A stretch of 64,000 nucleotides of DNA from the NCBI GenBank assembly GCA_019456145.1, contig VRUL01000003.1, positions 1 to 64,000 on the forward strand, written 5' to 3'. Under the pieces are notes generated by a model. It was not told the origin of the DNA. It saw nothing but the letters and a program-made list of their open reading frames with translations, and did not search any database. Shown piece after piece: positions 46,601 through 54,635 of this stretch (within the stretch, counting starts at the first letter, position 1; each line of letters opens with the position of its first letter). The stretch comes from Planctomycetota bacterium (GTDB lineage: Bacteria; Planctomycetota; Phycisphaerae; Sedimentisphaerales; Anaerobacaceae). A program made the translations under genes and the position numbers.

Positions 46601-47406
46601 TTGGAATACTCTTAAACGAGTGGATGGTCAAGACAGACACTCCGCAGGAGTGGGACCGCGTTGCCTATTATGATGGCCGATATCCAACGGGTTGGGCTGA
46701 CAATGACGTGGCCGTAGCCGTGCGAGACTATCTCGCCTCTGTCGGCTACACTGTTGTCAATGCAGACGAGCTCAAGACGTGGATGGATGCCCGCATCGCC
46801 GACAACGCGTTGAGCGTGGTCGTAATGGCTCAGGACATCGCACCGGACACCGTTGTAGAGACAATTGATGCTTCTTGCACCCTTAGGAAATATCTGGATG
46901 CAGGTGGCAAGATTGTGCACTACGCGGATATTCCTTTCTACTACGTCGGGCACGCGGATGGTTCACAAACCACCCACGCTGTTGGCGGATCGATCGGAGT
47001 ATTGGGATTCAATGCCGCTAGCGCGGGGTGGGGCAGTAACAACACTGTCACTATTACCCCTGCCGGGGCCGATTGGGGACTGACCCAAACGTGGAATTCG
47101 AACCGACCGGCACTTGCTAGTGATGTTGATATTGTCCTGGCTACAGATGACGACGGAGACGCCGCCGCATGGGCCAAGCGTTATACGCCGAGCAATAGCA
47201 AAGGATTTGTTCGGGTTGCTGACTTTGACGTGAATACAGGCAGCCCACAAGCTATTCTCACTGACCTTGTCAAGATAGCAGAACACATTGCTGATCTTCA
47301 GGCAGATCTGAATGACGATGGCACGATTAACTTCCTTGACTACGCTGATTTGCTTAACCAGCTTGGTCAGGAATTACTGTGGCCACCGATAGCAGACCAG
47401 TTGTGA
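40639..47406 (+). CDS. Giant secreted DUF1349-like / PA14 / multi-LamG / split-dockerin protein
   Basis: Encodes 2255 residues with a strong ribosome site. A signal peptide (1-23) is followed by: a DUF1349-like domain (~25-215); a fibronectin-like linker; a PA14 domain (~310-455, 'YTFWITSDDASQLFLS', 'CSVAWEGP'); a second linker; a second DUF1349-like domain (~565-760); a linker; and four LamG domains (~930-1110, 1150-1370, 1385-1580 and 1590-1800). A carbohydrate-binding-like beta-sandwich follows (~1810-1965). The first half of a dockerin ('DFSGNCIVDRPDVGILLNEW', ~1975-1995) is separated by ~220 residues from the second half ('DLNDDGTINFLDYADLL', ~2225-2241). The inserted part resembles ThuA/glutamine-amidotransferase-like folds ('LRKYLDAGGKIVHYADIPFY'). 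It is probably a surface or extracellular glycan-binding protein. It ends before a strong terminator. Confidence 0.92.
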   Translation: MCRKFSFFVSFVLVLSLVSSASAVEFASQDVGGPAIPGGSSEAAGVWTVSGSGNDIWANADQFHYVFRPVSGDVDFEVTLNTMTNVHDWMKVGVMIRETTAAGSKHATMALTGANGWQFLYRDSTDGGSSAPPTGIPYIFPEKMRIKRIVGGGGPGKDKLEGWYWRVVIAGVFEFWERLGDVNMPAMADDVYIGLAVTSHDNGVLATAEFSGVGWPAAPFNKAWNLQPEDGTTKVPLTPTLSWMAGDTAASHDVYLGTDAGALPLVASQALGNESFTPAAPLDEATDYYWQIVEQPGNHASAVMNFKTTRTGTGTIDICVWDNMGGGLVSDLTNNARYPDSPTWCGELTVFDTTQSLGDTTGIWDNYGLRIQGFLVPEISGTYTFWITSDDASQLFLSSSEKGCNAQLIARENGWAGYHDYDGNASRKSAPVSLVGGQKYFIRALMKEGTGGDHCSVAWEGPDSPSRTEIDGFYLTGGFVDRWASNPSVSGLVTPLEAETLSFQAAPGATAHDVYFGEAGSMALIATLPAGVTSVDVMVEDGKSYEWQVNEVFGAEVEEGCPWTFSVQLWISRDIGRANPNPAGSASFDAGTGIYTLQSGGSELWTPSDEFHYFYTTMKLTRDTGSIQAQILSNSNNSSWTRAGVMFRGSPAANAQKIMSHNTGHDNTRMQWRNNPGDGTGNSGDNWGLGRPIWVRLDRDGDRYEGYRSKDGVNWTSLGVHNVSMGGNFAYVGLALCHHLNLPQDQLTTATFDNLSITTPDPLQAWGLDPENGATAVDIHATLRWNPGEGVNEHHVYFSDDEDAVVNRTVAPTILPAETTELAVGPLDLTKNYYWAVDEAINPVTLGEVHSFTAENYRTIDDFEAYDIEPEAIPPQVFIPGEILVASTPPPDQSETEAGFTVMAEALPAQELIPGEVVNEDAVTCTDPDRGLVLCLDGDGDYVNCGNPAALNFGTGDWTLSAWVRNTMTGTGDDNKGGIITNGGDGGGGHRYGLVLSEQEEGEVTLVVDDNVTKAQARGDTTQVNDGAWHHVLGLREGAEIRIYIDGMLEGTAGLPAGYDLSGAVQSDVLIGAMSRASDLSIYKNYAGKVDEARIYGYALTTDNIAFLLGIGGTAPASGPLGHWAFEGDFTDSSGSGFHGTPKGFLETADSFGPLMLHYEFEDDATDSSGNSRDGTEDAGDGSLPTYEAGMVGQAIRFTDNGDHVFDDDSELYMNGLDELTISCWIKSDKTDRDEGWIHFSTNFNDQRSFRYDKDGASSRTLQQVMKYGVATNEGSEQDESSDNVQTTEWQHVAMTWQSGVGIKLYIDGLLDQPGWDAGAKGGTTSGYSILFVGRGSKDNSSGESWAGLVDDVRIYSAALSYGQIRTLADKTADLAVPPAYGPMIAGYDFEGNADDSSGNNFHGTLLGDASLVGGELILDGSGDTVDLGNDNRFNPGAGPFTVSAWFKMNSWGGSWGNIIVGKRGENGRGWQLRRRGGDQRLVFTTRGAGNDDPGGSIDPSLGEWHHVAGVRDGTSKRLYIDNQLDNDAGINGNPITMAGHNAYIGARANRNNTGPEGYFDGDIDNVKLYNLAITENELRSLAGLDDLKLPDQYSPLILHYEFEGNLDDSTDNNRTGTAFGAIGFETDPEMGEVLSLPGGENQYVAAPKVGNLGNDQVTIACWAKADNTNIPNWTLIFGFTGNAGGGGGCGSHFNIGSIGGPGGVGAHTWCWERTIFTDTEALDWRHYAMTFDGGTIRYFGDGIQIGADGFNLGARADRVHIGSRVTQGSSFPGKVDDARIYDFALSLAQIRTVSRFVPENALPDTWSGRAAAAPALEYNQAHEGAQCMRVEYTGNGAVSRLEPFGDGKHPKGWNGDFSLGQAQALSLWFKGRPDNAPGTLFAQLTTVVPSGHTQRVLYSGDPEDLLSGEWKEWNITLKALSTGKPATEIEEMGLPITKIKDVGIGIIGAGSGVILIDDVRLYPERCVPEFGPEADFSGNCIVDRPDVGILLNEWMVKTDTPQEWDRVAYYDGRYPTGWADNDVAVAVRDYLASVGYTVVNADELKTWMDARIADNALSVVVMAQDIAPDTVVETIDASCTLRKYLDAGGKIVHYADIPFYYVGHADGSQTTHAVGGSIGVLGFNAASAGWGSNNTVTITPAGADWGLTQTWNSNRPALASDVDIVLATDDDGDAAAWAKRYTPSNSKGFVRVADFDVNTGSPQAILTDLVKIAEHIADLQADLNDDGTINFLDYADLLNQLGQELLWPPIADQL

Positions 47407-47463
47407 TTTTAACCGGCGCAGGCAGCCGTAAGGCTAAGCGCTGACAACTGAATTTGTACCAAT

Positions 47464-47503
47464 CCGGGGCCTATACTTTGGTATAGGCCCCGGTTGTTTT
47501 TTG
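47464..47503 (+). terminator. Strong intrinsic terminator
   Basis: A perfect 13-bp stem, CCGGGGCCTATAC (47464-47476) and GTATAGGCCCCGG (47481-47493), with a TTTG loop, is followed by TTGTTTTTTG. It ends the 2255-residue protein gene 58 bp after its stop. Confidence 0.93.
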
Positions 47504-47905
47504 TATTGCGCGGTGCGTATTTCAGATGGCAGAAAGAGGTATATCACAGTAGCAGCTTATCGAGATTCCCGCCCATATCATGGGGCTGTCATTAGCAGCA
47601 GTTGCATCTGCGCTGGATGACAGAAGAAATGGCTGAACAAGGTTTTCTACTAAGAGTAGCGTTTGAGATATCATAGAAAAAGCTCCAGGAAGACCGCCTG
47701 GGCCGTAGATATGTGCCCTTGGTGAGAAAGACCCGGGTTAAAACAACCTGGAAGCGTGCATTTTGACCGAACTCTGGTATTATGAGATGGCTAATGACGA
47801 CTAATGTAAGAAAAACGAAAACATAAGGAAAATTCCCGGGAAAAACAGATTTCTCAAGGATTTTTTTCACTGGCTCCGAGAAAGAATTAGACAAGGTAGT
47901 CTGTG
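47504..47905. other. Intergenic region before the second TPR gene
   Basis: About 400 bp without a credible gene or a convincing promoter. A TTGACC near 47763 has no well-spaced -10 box. The minus-strand frame 47592-47996 overlaps the TPR start and has no protein character. Confidence 0.4.
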
Positions 47906-49396
47906 ATGAAACAGTATAAAAAAACTCGTCAACGGAGAAAAACATACAGGAAAACCGGTCAACGTAAAACAAAAAGTACCGGAAATTCACAGCCATCTTC
48001 GGTGTCTGCCACCAAAAGAGTCAAATGGGCGTTCGTCGCTGCGGTGATCGTATTTGCGGCCACTGTCGGCTTTTTCTCCCTAAGATTTCTGTTGCGTACA
48101 GACCAGAAACCACAACAAACAAAGCACCCCTCGAATCAGGCCCAGGAACAGGTGCTGCTGCCTGTCAGGGAGCCGCCCCGCACCGAGCAGGAATTTGCCG
48201 CACTGAAAAACCAGGAGTATGAACTCGCTGAAAATCTAATGAGAGACTTTCCGGACAACCAGAACTCTCTGATGATAATGGGCAACATATTTCACAGGCA
48301 GGGCAATGCCATTGAAGCTCTTAAATTCTATAACAGGGTTTTGAAGATAAATCCAAAGCGGGCCGATGTATACGCAGTGATGGGCCAGTTGTCCCTTGAT
48401 GAGGGTAAGCTTGCCGAAGCAGTGGGACACTGGCGAAAAGCGTTGGATATCCAACCACGTCTTCCCAATGCTCACAGTAATATTGGCCACGCGCTTATGA
48501 TGCTTGGCAGGGGCGATGAAGCAATCGAGGCATTTGAAAAGGAAATTCGAATATCTCCAAATTCCAGCCTTGCTTACTTTTTGCTTGGCCAGACATATCT
48601 GATGCAGGAAGAACACGGAAAGGCCAGGGAAAACTACGAGCTGGCCATAAAGATCAATCCGGGGTATACGAACGCTTACTATGGCCTTGCCACCGTCTGC
48701 GCCAAACTCGGTAATAGTGATAAGGCAAAGGAGTACACCGAGAAGTTCCAAAAGCTCAAGGCCGACGAGCGCAAGGACCTTACAGGCCGCAAGGCCCGGT
48801 ACGATGATACTGACCAGACGCTGAAAAACACAGCCTTGACGTATATCGAGGCCGCGCAAATGTACCGGGGCGCCGGGAAGCTGGACAAAGCCGAAGAGCT
48901 TCTGAAACAGGCCGCAGGGCTTGACCCGGAAAATGTTGCATGCCTTCTGGAGCTGGCATCTTTATATGAAAAAAACGGCCGGCTATCGAAAGCCCTTCAG
49001 ATGTATAAAAAGATCCGTGAAATTGAGCCGGGAAATGCCCTCTGTCACTTCTCAATCGGGATTTTATCAACTCAATTGAATAAGTTTGACGACGCAGAAA
49101 AGGCCTTTGGCAAAGTAATTACGCTGGAGCCACAGAGGTCCAATGGGTACCGCGAGCTTGCGCTGCTGTATATCAAGACTGGGCAAAAAATACCACAAGC
49201 CATGCAGCTTGCCGAAAAAGCCGTTGCGTTGGAGGCGACGGCGTTAAACTATTTTGCATTAGGCTGGGCCTGTTATAAGAACGGAGATAACGCTAAAGCG
49301 TTACCAGCTATGAAACGGGCTGTCGAGTTAGAGCCCGGCAATCCGGAATACCGACGTTTTTATGATCTAATCCGGCAAAGGAATTTAAGGAAATGA
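47906..49396 (+). CDS. Membrane-anchored TPR protein (second TPR-UnbV module)
   Basis: Encodes 496 residues from the ATG at 47906, preferred over the GTG just before it; AAGG lies about 9 nt upstream. The layout matches the protein at 34295: a very basic start (KQYKKTRQRRKTYRKTGQRK), one transmembrane helix (about 42-62), a linker, then about ten TPRs ('GNIFHRQGNAIEALKFYNRV', 'AYYGLATVCAKLGNSDKAKE', 'LLELASLYEKNGRLSKALQM'). It overlaps the following UnbV gene by ATGA, a typical stop-restart junction. It is probably a periplasm-facing scaffold working with the UnbV protein. Confidence 0.93.
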   Translation: MKQYKKTRQRRKTYRKTGQRKTKSTGNSQPSSVSATKRVKWAFVAAVIVFAATVGFFSLRFLLRTDQKPQQTKHPSNQAQEQVLLPVREPPRTEQEFAALKNQEYELAENLMRDFPDNQNSLMIMGNIFHRQGNAIEALKFYNRVLKINPKRADVYAVMGQLSLDEGKLAEAVGHWRKALDIQPRLPNAHSNIGHALMMLGRGDEAIEAFEKEIRISPNSSLAYFLLGQTYLMQEEHGKARENYELAIKINPGYTNAYYGLATVCAKLGNSDKAKEYTEKFQKLKADERKDLTGRKARYDDTDQTLKNTALTYIEAAQMYRGAGKLDKAEELLKQAAGLDPENVACLLELASLYEKNGRLSKALQMYKKIREIEPGNALCHFSIGILSTQLNKFDDAEKAFGKVITLEPQRSNGYRELALLYIKTGQKIPQAMQLAEKAVALEATALNYFALGWACYKNGDNAKALPAMKRAVELEPGNPEYRRFYDLIRQRNLRK

Positions 49397-51090
49397 GCGT
49401 TATGGGTAGTCGAGTCTTTGGAATGAGTATCGGACGGCTTATTGTCGTGGTGCCGCTGTTGCTGAGTATCTTGGCCTGCTTACGTACCGAAGGGGCCATC
49501 GTACTTCACGATGTCACCAAGGAAACGGGAATAACTTTCACGCACACCGACGGCAGCAGCGGGCGAAGATATCTCGTCGAATCCGTAAGCTCGGGGTTGG
49601 CGCTTTTTGATTACGATAACGACGGCGATGTAGACATCTATTTTCTCAACGGCGCACCGCTGAAAGGGACCAGGGTCGATACGCCTCCAAAAAACGCGCT
49701 CTATCGCAACGACGGCAACTTCAAGTTCACCGATGTCACCGACAAGGCCGGCGCAGGCGATACGGGATTCGGCCTGGGCGTTGCCGCAGGTGACTACGAT
49801 AACGACGGCGACCTCGACATCTATGTGAATAACTACGGCCCGAATGTCTTGTACCGTAACAACGGCGACGGCACTTTTACCGACGTAACGGCAAAGGCCG
49901 GCCTGGCCAACGGCAACAAGGTTGGGGCAGCAGCTCACTTCCTCGATATGGACAAAGACGGCGACCTCGATCTGTTCGTTGCCAACTATATTGACTTTAC
50001 ATACCAGAACCACCTGGTGCGGACCTCAAAAGGAATCCCCAAATACGCGGGTCCCATGGATTTCCCTCCGATGCCCAACGACCTGTTTCGCAACAACGGG
50101 GACGGGACATTTACCAACGTCAGCATCGCCTCAGGAATCGCAAAGCATAAAGGATGGGGTATGGGCGGAATTTGCGCCGATTATGATAACGACGGCGATA
50201 CAGATATCCATATCGTCAACGACGTTTATGCCAACTTCCTATTCAAAAATGACGGAACGGGCAAATTCGAAGAAGTAGCCCTGATAACCGGGCTGGCCTA
50301 CGACATACACGGCGATGATCAGGGAAGCATGGGGGTGGATTGCGCCGACTATGACAACAACGGCTGGCTCGATTTCTACCAAACCTCATACGCAAAGGAG
50401 CTGGCCACACTCTACAGAAATTCGGGCACCGGAATGTTCGAAGACGTCACGATGGTCACAGGCGCCGGCCAAGGAACGTTCGCTTATGTCGGCTGGGGTA
50501 CGGGCTTTGTGGATTTCGATAATGACGGCGATCGCGACATCTTCGTTGCCTGCGGTCACCTGGAGGATAATGTCGAACTTTACGATAGTACCGCCACTTC
50601 TTCTGCCCGAAACATACTCCTGATGAACACCGGCGACGGGAAATTCACCGACGTATCGGATCAAAGTGGTGATGGTATGAAAGTAGAATTGCGCAGCCGG
50701 GCCGCCGGCTTCGATGATTTGGATAACGACGGCGATGTGGATGTGGTGATTCTAAACTCCCGGCGGGAACCCACAATTCTAAGAAACGACTCACGCAATG
50801 CAAACCACTGGATTCAAATTTCTCTTCGGGGCGCCAAAACCAACCGCGACGGCGTCGGGGCCAGAGTAAAAGTCACCGCAGGCGATTTGGTACAGATCGA
50901 CGAAGTGCACAGCGGCCGCGGCTATCAGAGCCACTACGGCATGCGGCTGCAATTCGGACTGGGAAAACGCAACCTCATCGACCGCATCGAGGTCCGATGG
51001 ATCGGCGGCGGAGTTGATGTTGTCGAAAATATTACAGTAGACCAGCTTGTAATAATTACTGAAGGCAGCTCCAAAGCAAGCCCGAGGTGA
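49393..51090 (+). CDS. Secreted FG-GAP/VCBS and ASPIC-UnbV protein, third copy
   Basis: Encodes 565 residues. The N-terminal hydrophobic stretch ends in LLSILAC, which could be a lipobox (Cys ~29), unlike copies 1 and 2, so this copy may be a lipoprotein. Seven calcium-loop blades follow (DYDNDGDVDIYF, DYDNDGDLDIYV, DMDKDGDLDLFV, DYDNDGDTDIHI, DYDNNGWLDFYQ, DFDNDGDRDIFV, DLDNDGDVDVVI) and a C-terminal UnbV domain. It is clearly homologous to 35736 and 37791 but more diverged than those two are from each other. Its start codon overlaps the TPR stop (ATGA), showing translational coupling. Confidence 0.93.
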   Translation: MSVMGSRVFGMSIGRLIVVVPLLLSILACLRTEGAIVLHDVTKETGITFTHTDGSSGRRYLVESVSSGLALFDYDNDGDVDIYFLNGAPLKGTRVDTPPKNALYRNDGNFKFTDVTDKAGAGDTGFGLGVAAGDYDNDGDLDIYVNNYGPNVLYRNNGDGTFTDVTAKAGLANGNKVGAAAHFLDMDKDGDLDLFVANYIDFTYQNHLVRTSKGIPKYAGPMDFPPMPNDLFRNNGDGTFTNVSIASGIAKHKGWGMGGICADYDNDGDTDIHIVNDVYANFLFKNDGTGKFEEVALITGLAYDIHGDDQGSMGVDCADYDNNGWLDFYQTSYAKELATLYRNSGTGMFEDVTMVTGAGQGTFAYVGWGTGFVDFDNDGDRDIFVACGHLEDNVELYDSTATSSARNILLMNTGDGKFTDVSDQSGDGMKVELRSRAAGFDDLDNDGDVDVVILNSRREPTILRNDSRNANHWIQISLRGAKTNRDGVGARVKVTAGDLVQIDEVHSGRGYQSHYGMRLQFGLGKRNLIDRIEVRWIGGGVDVVENITVDQLVIITEGSSKASPR

Positions 51091-51502
51091 GTTAAACAAA
51101 TCAGTGAGCCTCTAAAGGAGCCCGACGACCGATATGTGATAATGGTCTTAACAGAACAGTTCGCATTGTATTTTTTTTAATACAACTTTGCTTTATCGCT
51201 CACTCAATAACTTCAAGATTCTCTCAGCAACAGCCTTTGAGTTTACTTTGCAGACAATCTTTCCTTAAGATTCCCACGCAAAATCGCTAAAACAGCATTA
51301 TAAAGCCCTATGGGTCGATAATACACATAAAACAAGAAAATTTCCATTGGTGTAAACCCGGGGGCATATTTGACCGATATATCACATAGATTCGTTGTGA
51401 GTGAGGGCCCTGTGAGTGAGGGCCCTATCGCCCAACAGATAAGTTAGGTCAATTTGCCCATACGGCCAAAGTCGAAAGACCTCGGCTGGGCGGGAGTTAA
51501 TC
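51091..51502. other. Upstream region of the sigma factor gene with a 15-bp tandem duplication
   Basis: GTGAGTGAGGGCCCT is present twice head to tail (51397-51411 and 51412-51426). A TTGTATT/AATACAA inverted repeat around a T-run (51166-51185) may end the UnbV transcript weakly. No coding frame is credible. It probably holds the sigma factor promoter, but no box pair is convincing. Confidence 0.45.
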
Positions 51503-52324
51503 ATAGCGTTTGACGCCACCATAAAAGATTATCTAAAAGAGATAGATGAAGCATCACTGCTGACAATGGAGCAGGAGCACTCTTTAGGCAAACTTATTGT
51601 CGAAGAAAACGATCCGCAAGCCAGGGACCGATTGATTCGAAGCAATCTCAGGCTGGTTGTCAATATCGCAAAGAAATACGGCAGCCGAGGTATGAGCCTT
51701 GGAGACTTGATCGAGGAGGGTAATCTCGGTCTTCTAAAAGCAGTAGATTACTTTGACCCAGACCGGGGCACTCGTTTCAGCACTTACGCGGCCTGGTGGA
51801 TAAAGCAAAGTATCAAGCGTGCACTGCTGGAAAATATTCAGCCGGTGCATATTCCCACTTATATGGTTACATTGATAAACCACTGGCGGCATATGTCGAC
51901 AGAACTGGAAAGCCGACTCGGCAGGATACCGAACATCGAAGAGATGGCTGATATAATGAAAGTGCCGCTCAAGAAGGCAAAAATCATTAATCGTATAGTC
52001 AAGATTCTTAGCTCATCAACCGACAGCATCGATGACGATGATTCAGGCGAAGAAATGATGTTCGACGCGGCTCTGGAGGACCAAAGTGCCGGCAAGCCGG
52101 AGGATACATTGGTCGCGGACGAAGAAAAAGCAAAGGTCTTGAAATCGCTCGACGAAATCGAACCCAGAGAAGCCAGGATATTGATGATGCATTACGGTCT
52201 GGACGGAAAGAATCCGATGACACTGAGAGAAATCGGTGAAAAGTTAGGCCTGACCCGCGAGAGGATTCGACAGCTTCAACGCGGCGCACTTACCAAGCTC
52301 TATGAATATATGATCGAAGATTAG
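51503..52324 (+). CDS. RNA polymerase sigma-70 family factor (RpoD-like), apparent ATA start
   Basis: Encodes 273 residues if read from ATA at 51503. From the first ATG (51566) only 252 residues result, which cuts into sigma region 1.2. The preceding codons read AFDATIKDYLKEIDEASLL, a conserved region 1.2 ('YLKEIDEASLLT'). GGGAG (51492-51496) sits 6 nt before the ATA. No ATG, GTG or TTG exists in frame between the upstream stop at 51440 and 51566. Regions 2.1-2.4 ('NLRLVVNIAKKYGSRGMSLG', 'FSTYAAWWIKQSIKRAL'), 3 and 4.2 ('MTLREIGEKLGLTRERIRQL') are complete, so it should recognise -10 and -35 boxes. It resembles a primary or group 2 factor without a long region 1.1. Part of its region 3/4 linker is acidic ('DSIDDDDSGEE'). 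Confidence 0.93.
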   Translation: MAFDATIKDYLKEIDEASLLTMEQEHSLGKLIVEENDPQARDRLIRSNLRLVVNIAKKYGSRGMSLGDLIEEGNLGLLKAVDYFDPDRGTRFSTYAAWWIKQSIKRALLENIQPVHIPTYMVTLINHWRHMSTELESRLGRIPNIEEMADIMKVPLKKAKIINRIVKILSSSTDSIDDDDSGEEMMFDAALEDQSAGKPEDTLVADEEKAKVLKSLDEIEPREARILMMHYGLDGKNPMTLREIGEKLGLTRERIRQLQRGALTKLYEYMIED

Positions 52325-52624
52325 GGCCAATCAAATCAACAAATCAATAAAACTTCAATAAAACTTGCATTTCGCCCGCAATATGCTAAAAATAGACATC
52401 GGCAGCCGATTCGCAGCCTGTCATGATTGAGCCTGTGACTTGTCATTCTGAACAAAGTGAAGAATCTCAAACTGGAAGCAGTTATGTAGTTATATTGCTG
52501 AGGCCGGATGCTCGGCGAAGCATGGCAGCTTAGCTGCGTTACTAACAAAAGCAAATTTGGTAGCCGATTAGCCTGTTCGTTCAAGTAATTGTAATTTTGA
52601 TAAGATACCACCGAGGGCAGAGAA
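52325..52624. other. Intergenic region with one REP-like unit
   Basis: Contains CTTGTCATTCTGAACAAAG followed by TGAAGAATCTC (about 52439-52469), of the same family as the units at 53180-53720. AT-rich sequence before apt may hold its promoter, but no boxes are clear. Confidence 0.5.
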
Positions 52625-53152
52625 ATGGCGGCGGAAGTCATCGACCTTCAAAAATACATTCGCAGCATACCCGACTGGCCGAAAAAAGGGATACTGTTTC
52701 GCGATATCACGCCCTTGTTAGCCGATCCAAAAGCGCTTGCGGCAGCGATAAATGCTTTGTGTGCCGGTTTTACTGGTTCGGGCGTCGAATATGTCGCTGC
52801 CGTGGAAGCAAGAGGTTTTATATTCGGCTCGGCGGTTGCGGAGAAACTCGAAGCCGGCTTTATACCCATACGCAAGAAAGGCAAGCTCCCTTTCAAAACC
52901 GAAAGCGTCACCTACGACCTGGAATACGGCACCGACACTGTGGAAATGCACAGCGATGCTATAAGTAAAGGGGCGAAGGTTTTAATGGTTGATGATCTGT
53001 TGGCAACCGGCGGTACAATGGCCGCTGCGTGTAAGCTCATAGAAAAAAAAGGAGGCCAAATTGTGGGGATAACATTTCTCATCGAGCTTTGCGACCTGCC
53101 CGGGCGAAGCAAACTCGAAGGATATAATATCAGCACTGTGATATCTTATTGA
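52625..53152 (+). CDS. apt: Adenine phosphoribosyltransferase
   Basis: Converts adenine and PRPP to AMP (purine salvage, cytoplasm). The 175-residue length is typical. Motifs seen: 'IPDWPKKGILFRDITPLL' at the N-terminus, 'VEARGFIFGSAVA', 'IPIRKKGKLP' (the flexible loop), 'YDLEYGTDTVEMH' and the PRPP-binding VLMVDDLLATGGTMAAA. The C-terminal 'FLIELCDLPGRSKL' completes the family pattern. GAGGGCAGAGAA precedes the ATG. It stands alone, with repeat-rich DNA on its right. Confidence 0.96.
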   Translation: MAAEVIDLQKYIRSIPDWPKKGILFRDITPLLADPKALAAAINALCAGFTGSGVEYVAAVEARGFIFGSAVAEKLEAGFIPIRKKGKLPFKTESVTYDLEYGTDTVEMHSDAISKGAKVLMVDDLLATGGTMAAACKLIEKKGGQIVGITFLIELCDLPGRSKLEGYNISTVISY

Positions 53153-53952
53153 TTCCCTCGATTTTTCTATGCAATCTCACGCTTGTCATTCTGAGCGCAG
53201 CGAAGAATCTCCTCTACAATAATCATTAATCATTTATTCTGTCATTCCGCACTCGATGCGGAATCCATTTCCTTGTCATTCCGAGCGCAGCCGAGGAATC
53301 TATTCAAATAATCCCGCGAAGCGGCTCCTCATTTTGAAGTCAGGTTTTGTTAGAGCCTCTTAGTTAATGTGCTATTCTATGTCATTGCGAGGCCTTCGAA
53401 GATGGCCGTGGCAATCTCAACTTCATCATTCGTTATTCCTTGTTCTCCACAGGACACCTTGCGGTGGATATTGGATATTCCCGATTCCGACAGGTGGCAG
53501 TACCGTAGGGTGTGCAAAATTTGTTTTTGCACACGCCGAAACTTTAGCATACACTGTTGGCACTATGAAAAAAGCGGAGATTAACAAAATCAATATTTTT
53601 CTCTCGTACATATACGAGGGCCGTGTAGGGTGGGGCTTGCCCCACCATTATTATTCACCGAATCCATCTTGTTGTCATTCTGAGCGCAACGAAGTGAAGC
53701 GAAGAATCTCAATCGTACCAATCTCAGCTGAGAGCCTTCCAGGGAGTATCGTAGGGTGTGCAAAATTTGTTTTTGCACACGCCGAAACTAAGGTGACAAA
53801 TACAAATGGCAAATGAGGATAAAGGTTCGAAGCCCAGGCAAGAGCATCCAGTTCATCTGAGAGTTCCCCCGCATCAACTCGGTATTTTTTTTAATCTTGC
53901 AAAATCAACATTCCTGTTGGATAATATCTCTAAATAATGAAAGGGGATAGTA
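53153..53952. repeat. Cluster of REP-like and other dispersed repeats
   Basis: About 800 bp without a gene. At least five units of the GTCATT(C/G)(C/T)GAG..GAAGAATCTC type occur (near 53184, 53240, 53275, 53380 and 53673). There are two near-identical GTAGGGTGTGCAAAATTTG..TTTTTGCACACGCCGAAACT units (53505-53544, 53751-53790). A hairpin GGTGGGGC-TT-GCCCCACC lies at 53629-53646. The related GTAGGGTGTGCAAAAT unit at 7814 shows that the family is dispersed. Such clusters often mark sites where foreign genes were inserted, and here one lies before the TIR pair. Confidence 0.75.
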
Positions 53953-54597
53953 ATGGATCCGAACACTACATATATGGTATTGACGAGATTCTCATTCTTG
54001 TCGAGTGTGATCATTCCTTTGGCATCTGCATTAATAGGCGCGATAGTTGTAGGCATCTTTACTTGTAGAGCCACAGTACGTGGAGTATGTCTGAATCATG
54101 AAACGGATTTACAGAGGCAAAAACAAGCGATGAAGACGCTTCTGCAGGGCTTTTATCGAGCTATTCTAACCGAGATTGAAACACTCTGGACCCGTTATCA
54201 AGAGACTGCGGGGCATGTAGTGGAGTCTTTGGCTAATAACAAACCCATCACTTACTATTACCAAGTAACACAGGACTATTTTGTTGTATACAAGAGCAAT
54301 GCCACCCTGGTCGGTCATATCCCCGACCGCAGACTTCGTGAAATCCTTGTAAAAACATACGTTGAGATCCAAGCCCTCATCGACTCGTACAACTTGAACA
54401 GCCAGATGGTCAAGCGATACGGTCAATTGGAGGACCTTTTCACGGAGACAAATAATCCATTCTATCAGCAAAAGCTCTCCCTTCTACAAAGCTCATTATC
54501 GGATTATGCTGGCAAAATCCAGAAAACGCATTATCAACTAAAGGGTGACGTGGCAAAACTTATCGATGCTCTAAAAGACAACATAAAGCCGGAATGA
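53953..54597 (+). CDS. Single-pass membrane helical protein, partner of the TIR protein
   Basis: Encodes 214 residues with AAAGGGG 6 nt before the ATG. One transmembrane helix (about 14-37) is followed by an almost wholly helical, probably coiled-coil, cytoplasmic part ('DLQRQKQAMKTLLQGFYRAI', 'QKLSLLQSSLSDYAGKIQ'). No family recognised. The stop codon is 38 nt before the chosen start of the TIR gene, so the two form an operon. A membrane protein paired with a TIR effector fits a defence or stress-sensing unit, but the role is inferred from context only. Confidence 0.72.
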   Translation: MDPNTTYMVLTRFSFLSSVIIPLASALIGAIVVGIFTCRATVRGVCLNHETDLQRQKQAMKTLLQGFYRAILTEIETLWTRYQETAGHVVESLANNKPITYYYQVTQDYFVVYKSNATLVGHIPDRRLREILVKTYVEIQALIDSYNLNSQMVKRYGQLEDLFTETNNPFYQQKLSLLQSSLSDYAGKIQKTHYQLKGDVAKLIDALKDNIKPE

Positions 54598-54635
54598 CAA
54601 TTAACCATTCCCTCAGACTGAGAAAGGGATTAATC

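Noticed and set aside
53153..53952. Possible CRISPR array in the repeat cluster
   Set aside because: Units are irregularly spaced, differ in family and have no constant-length spacers; no cas genes are present.
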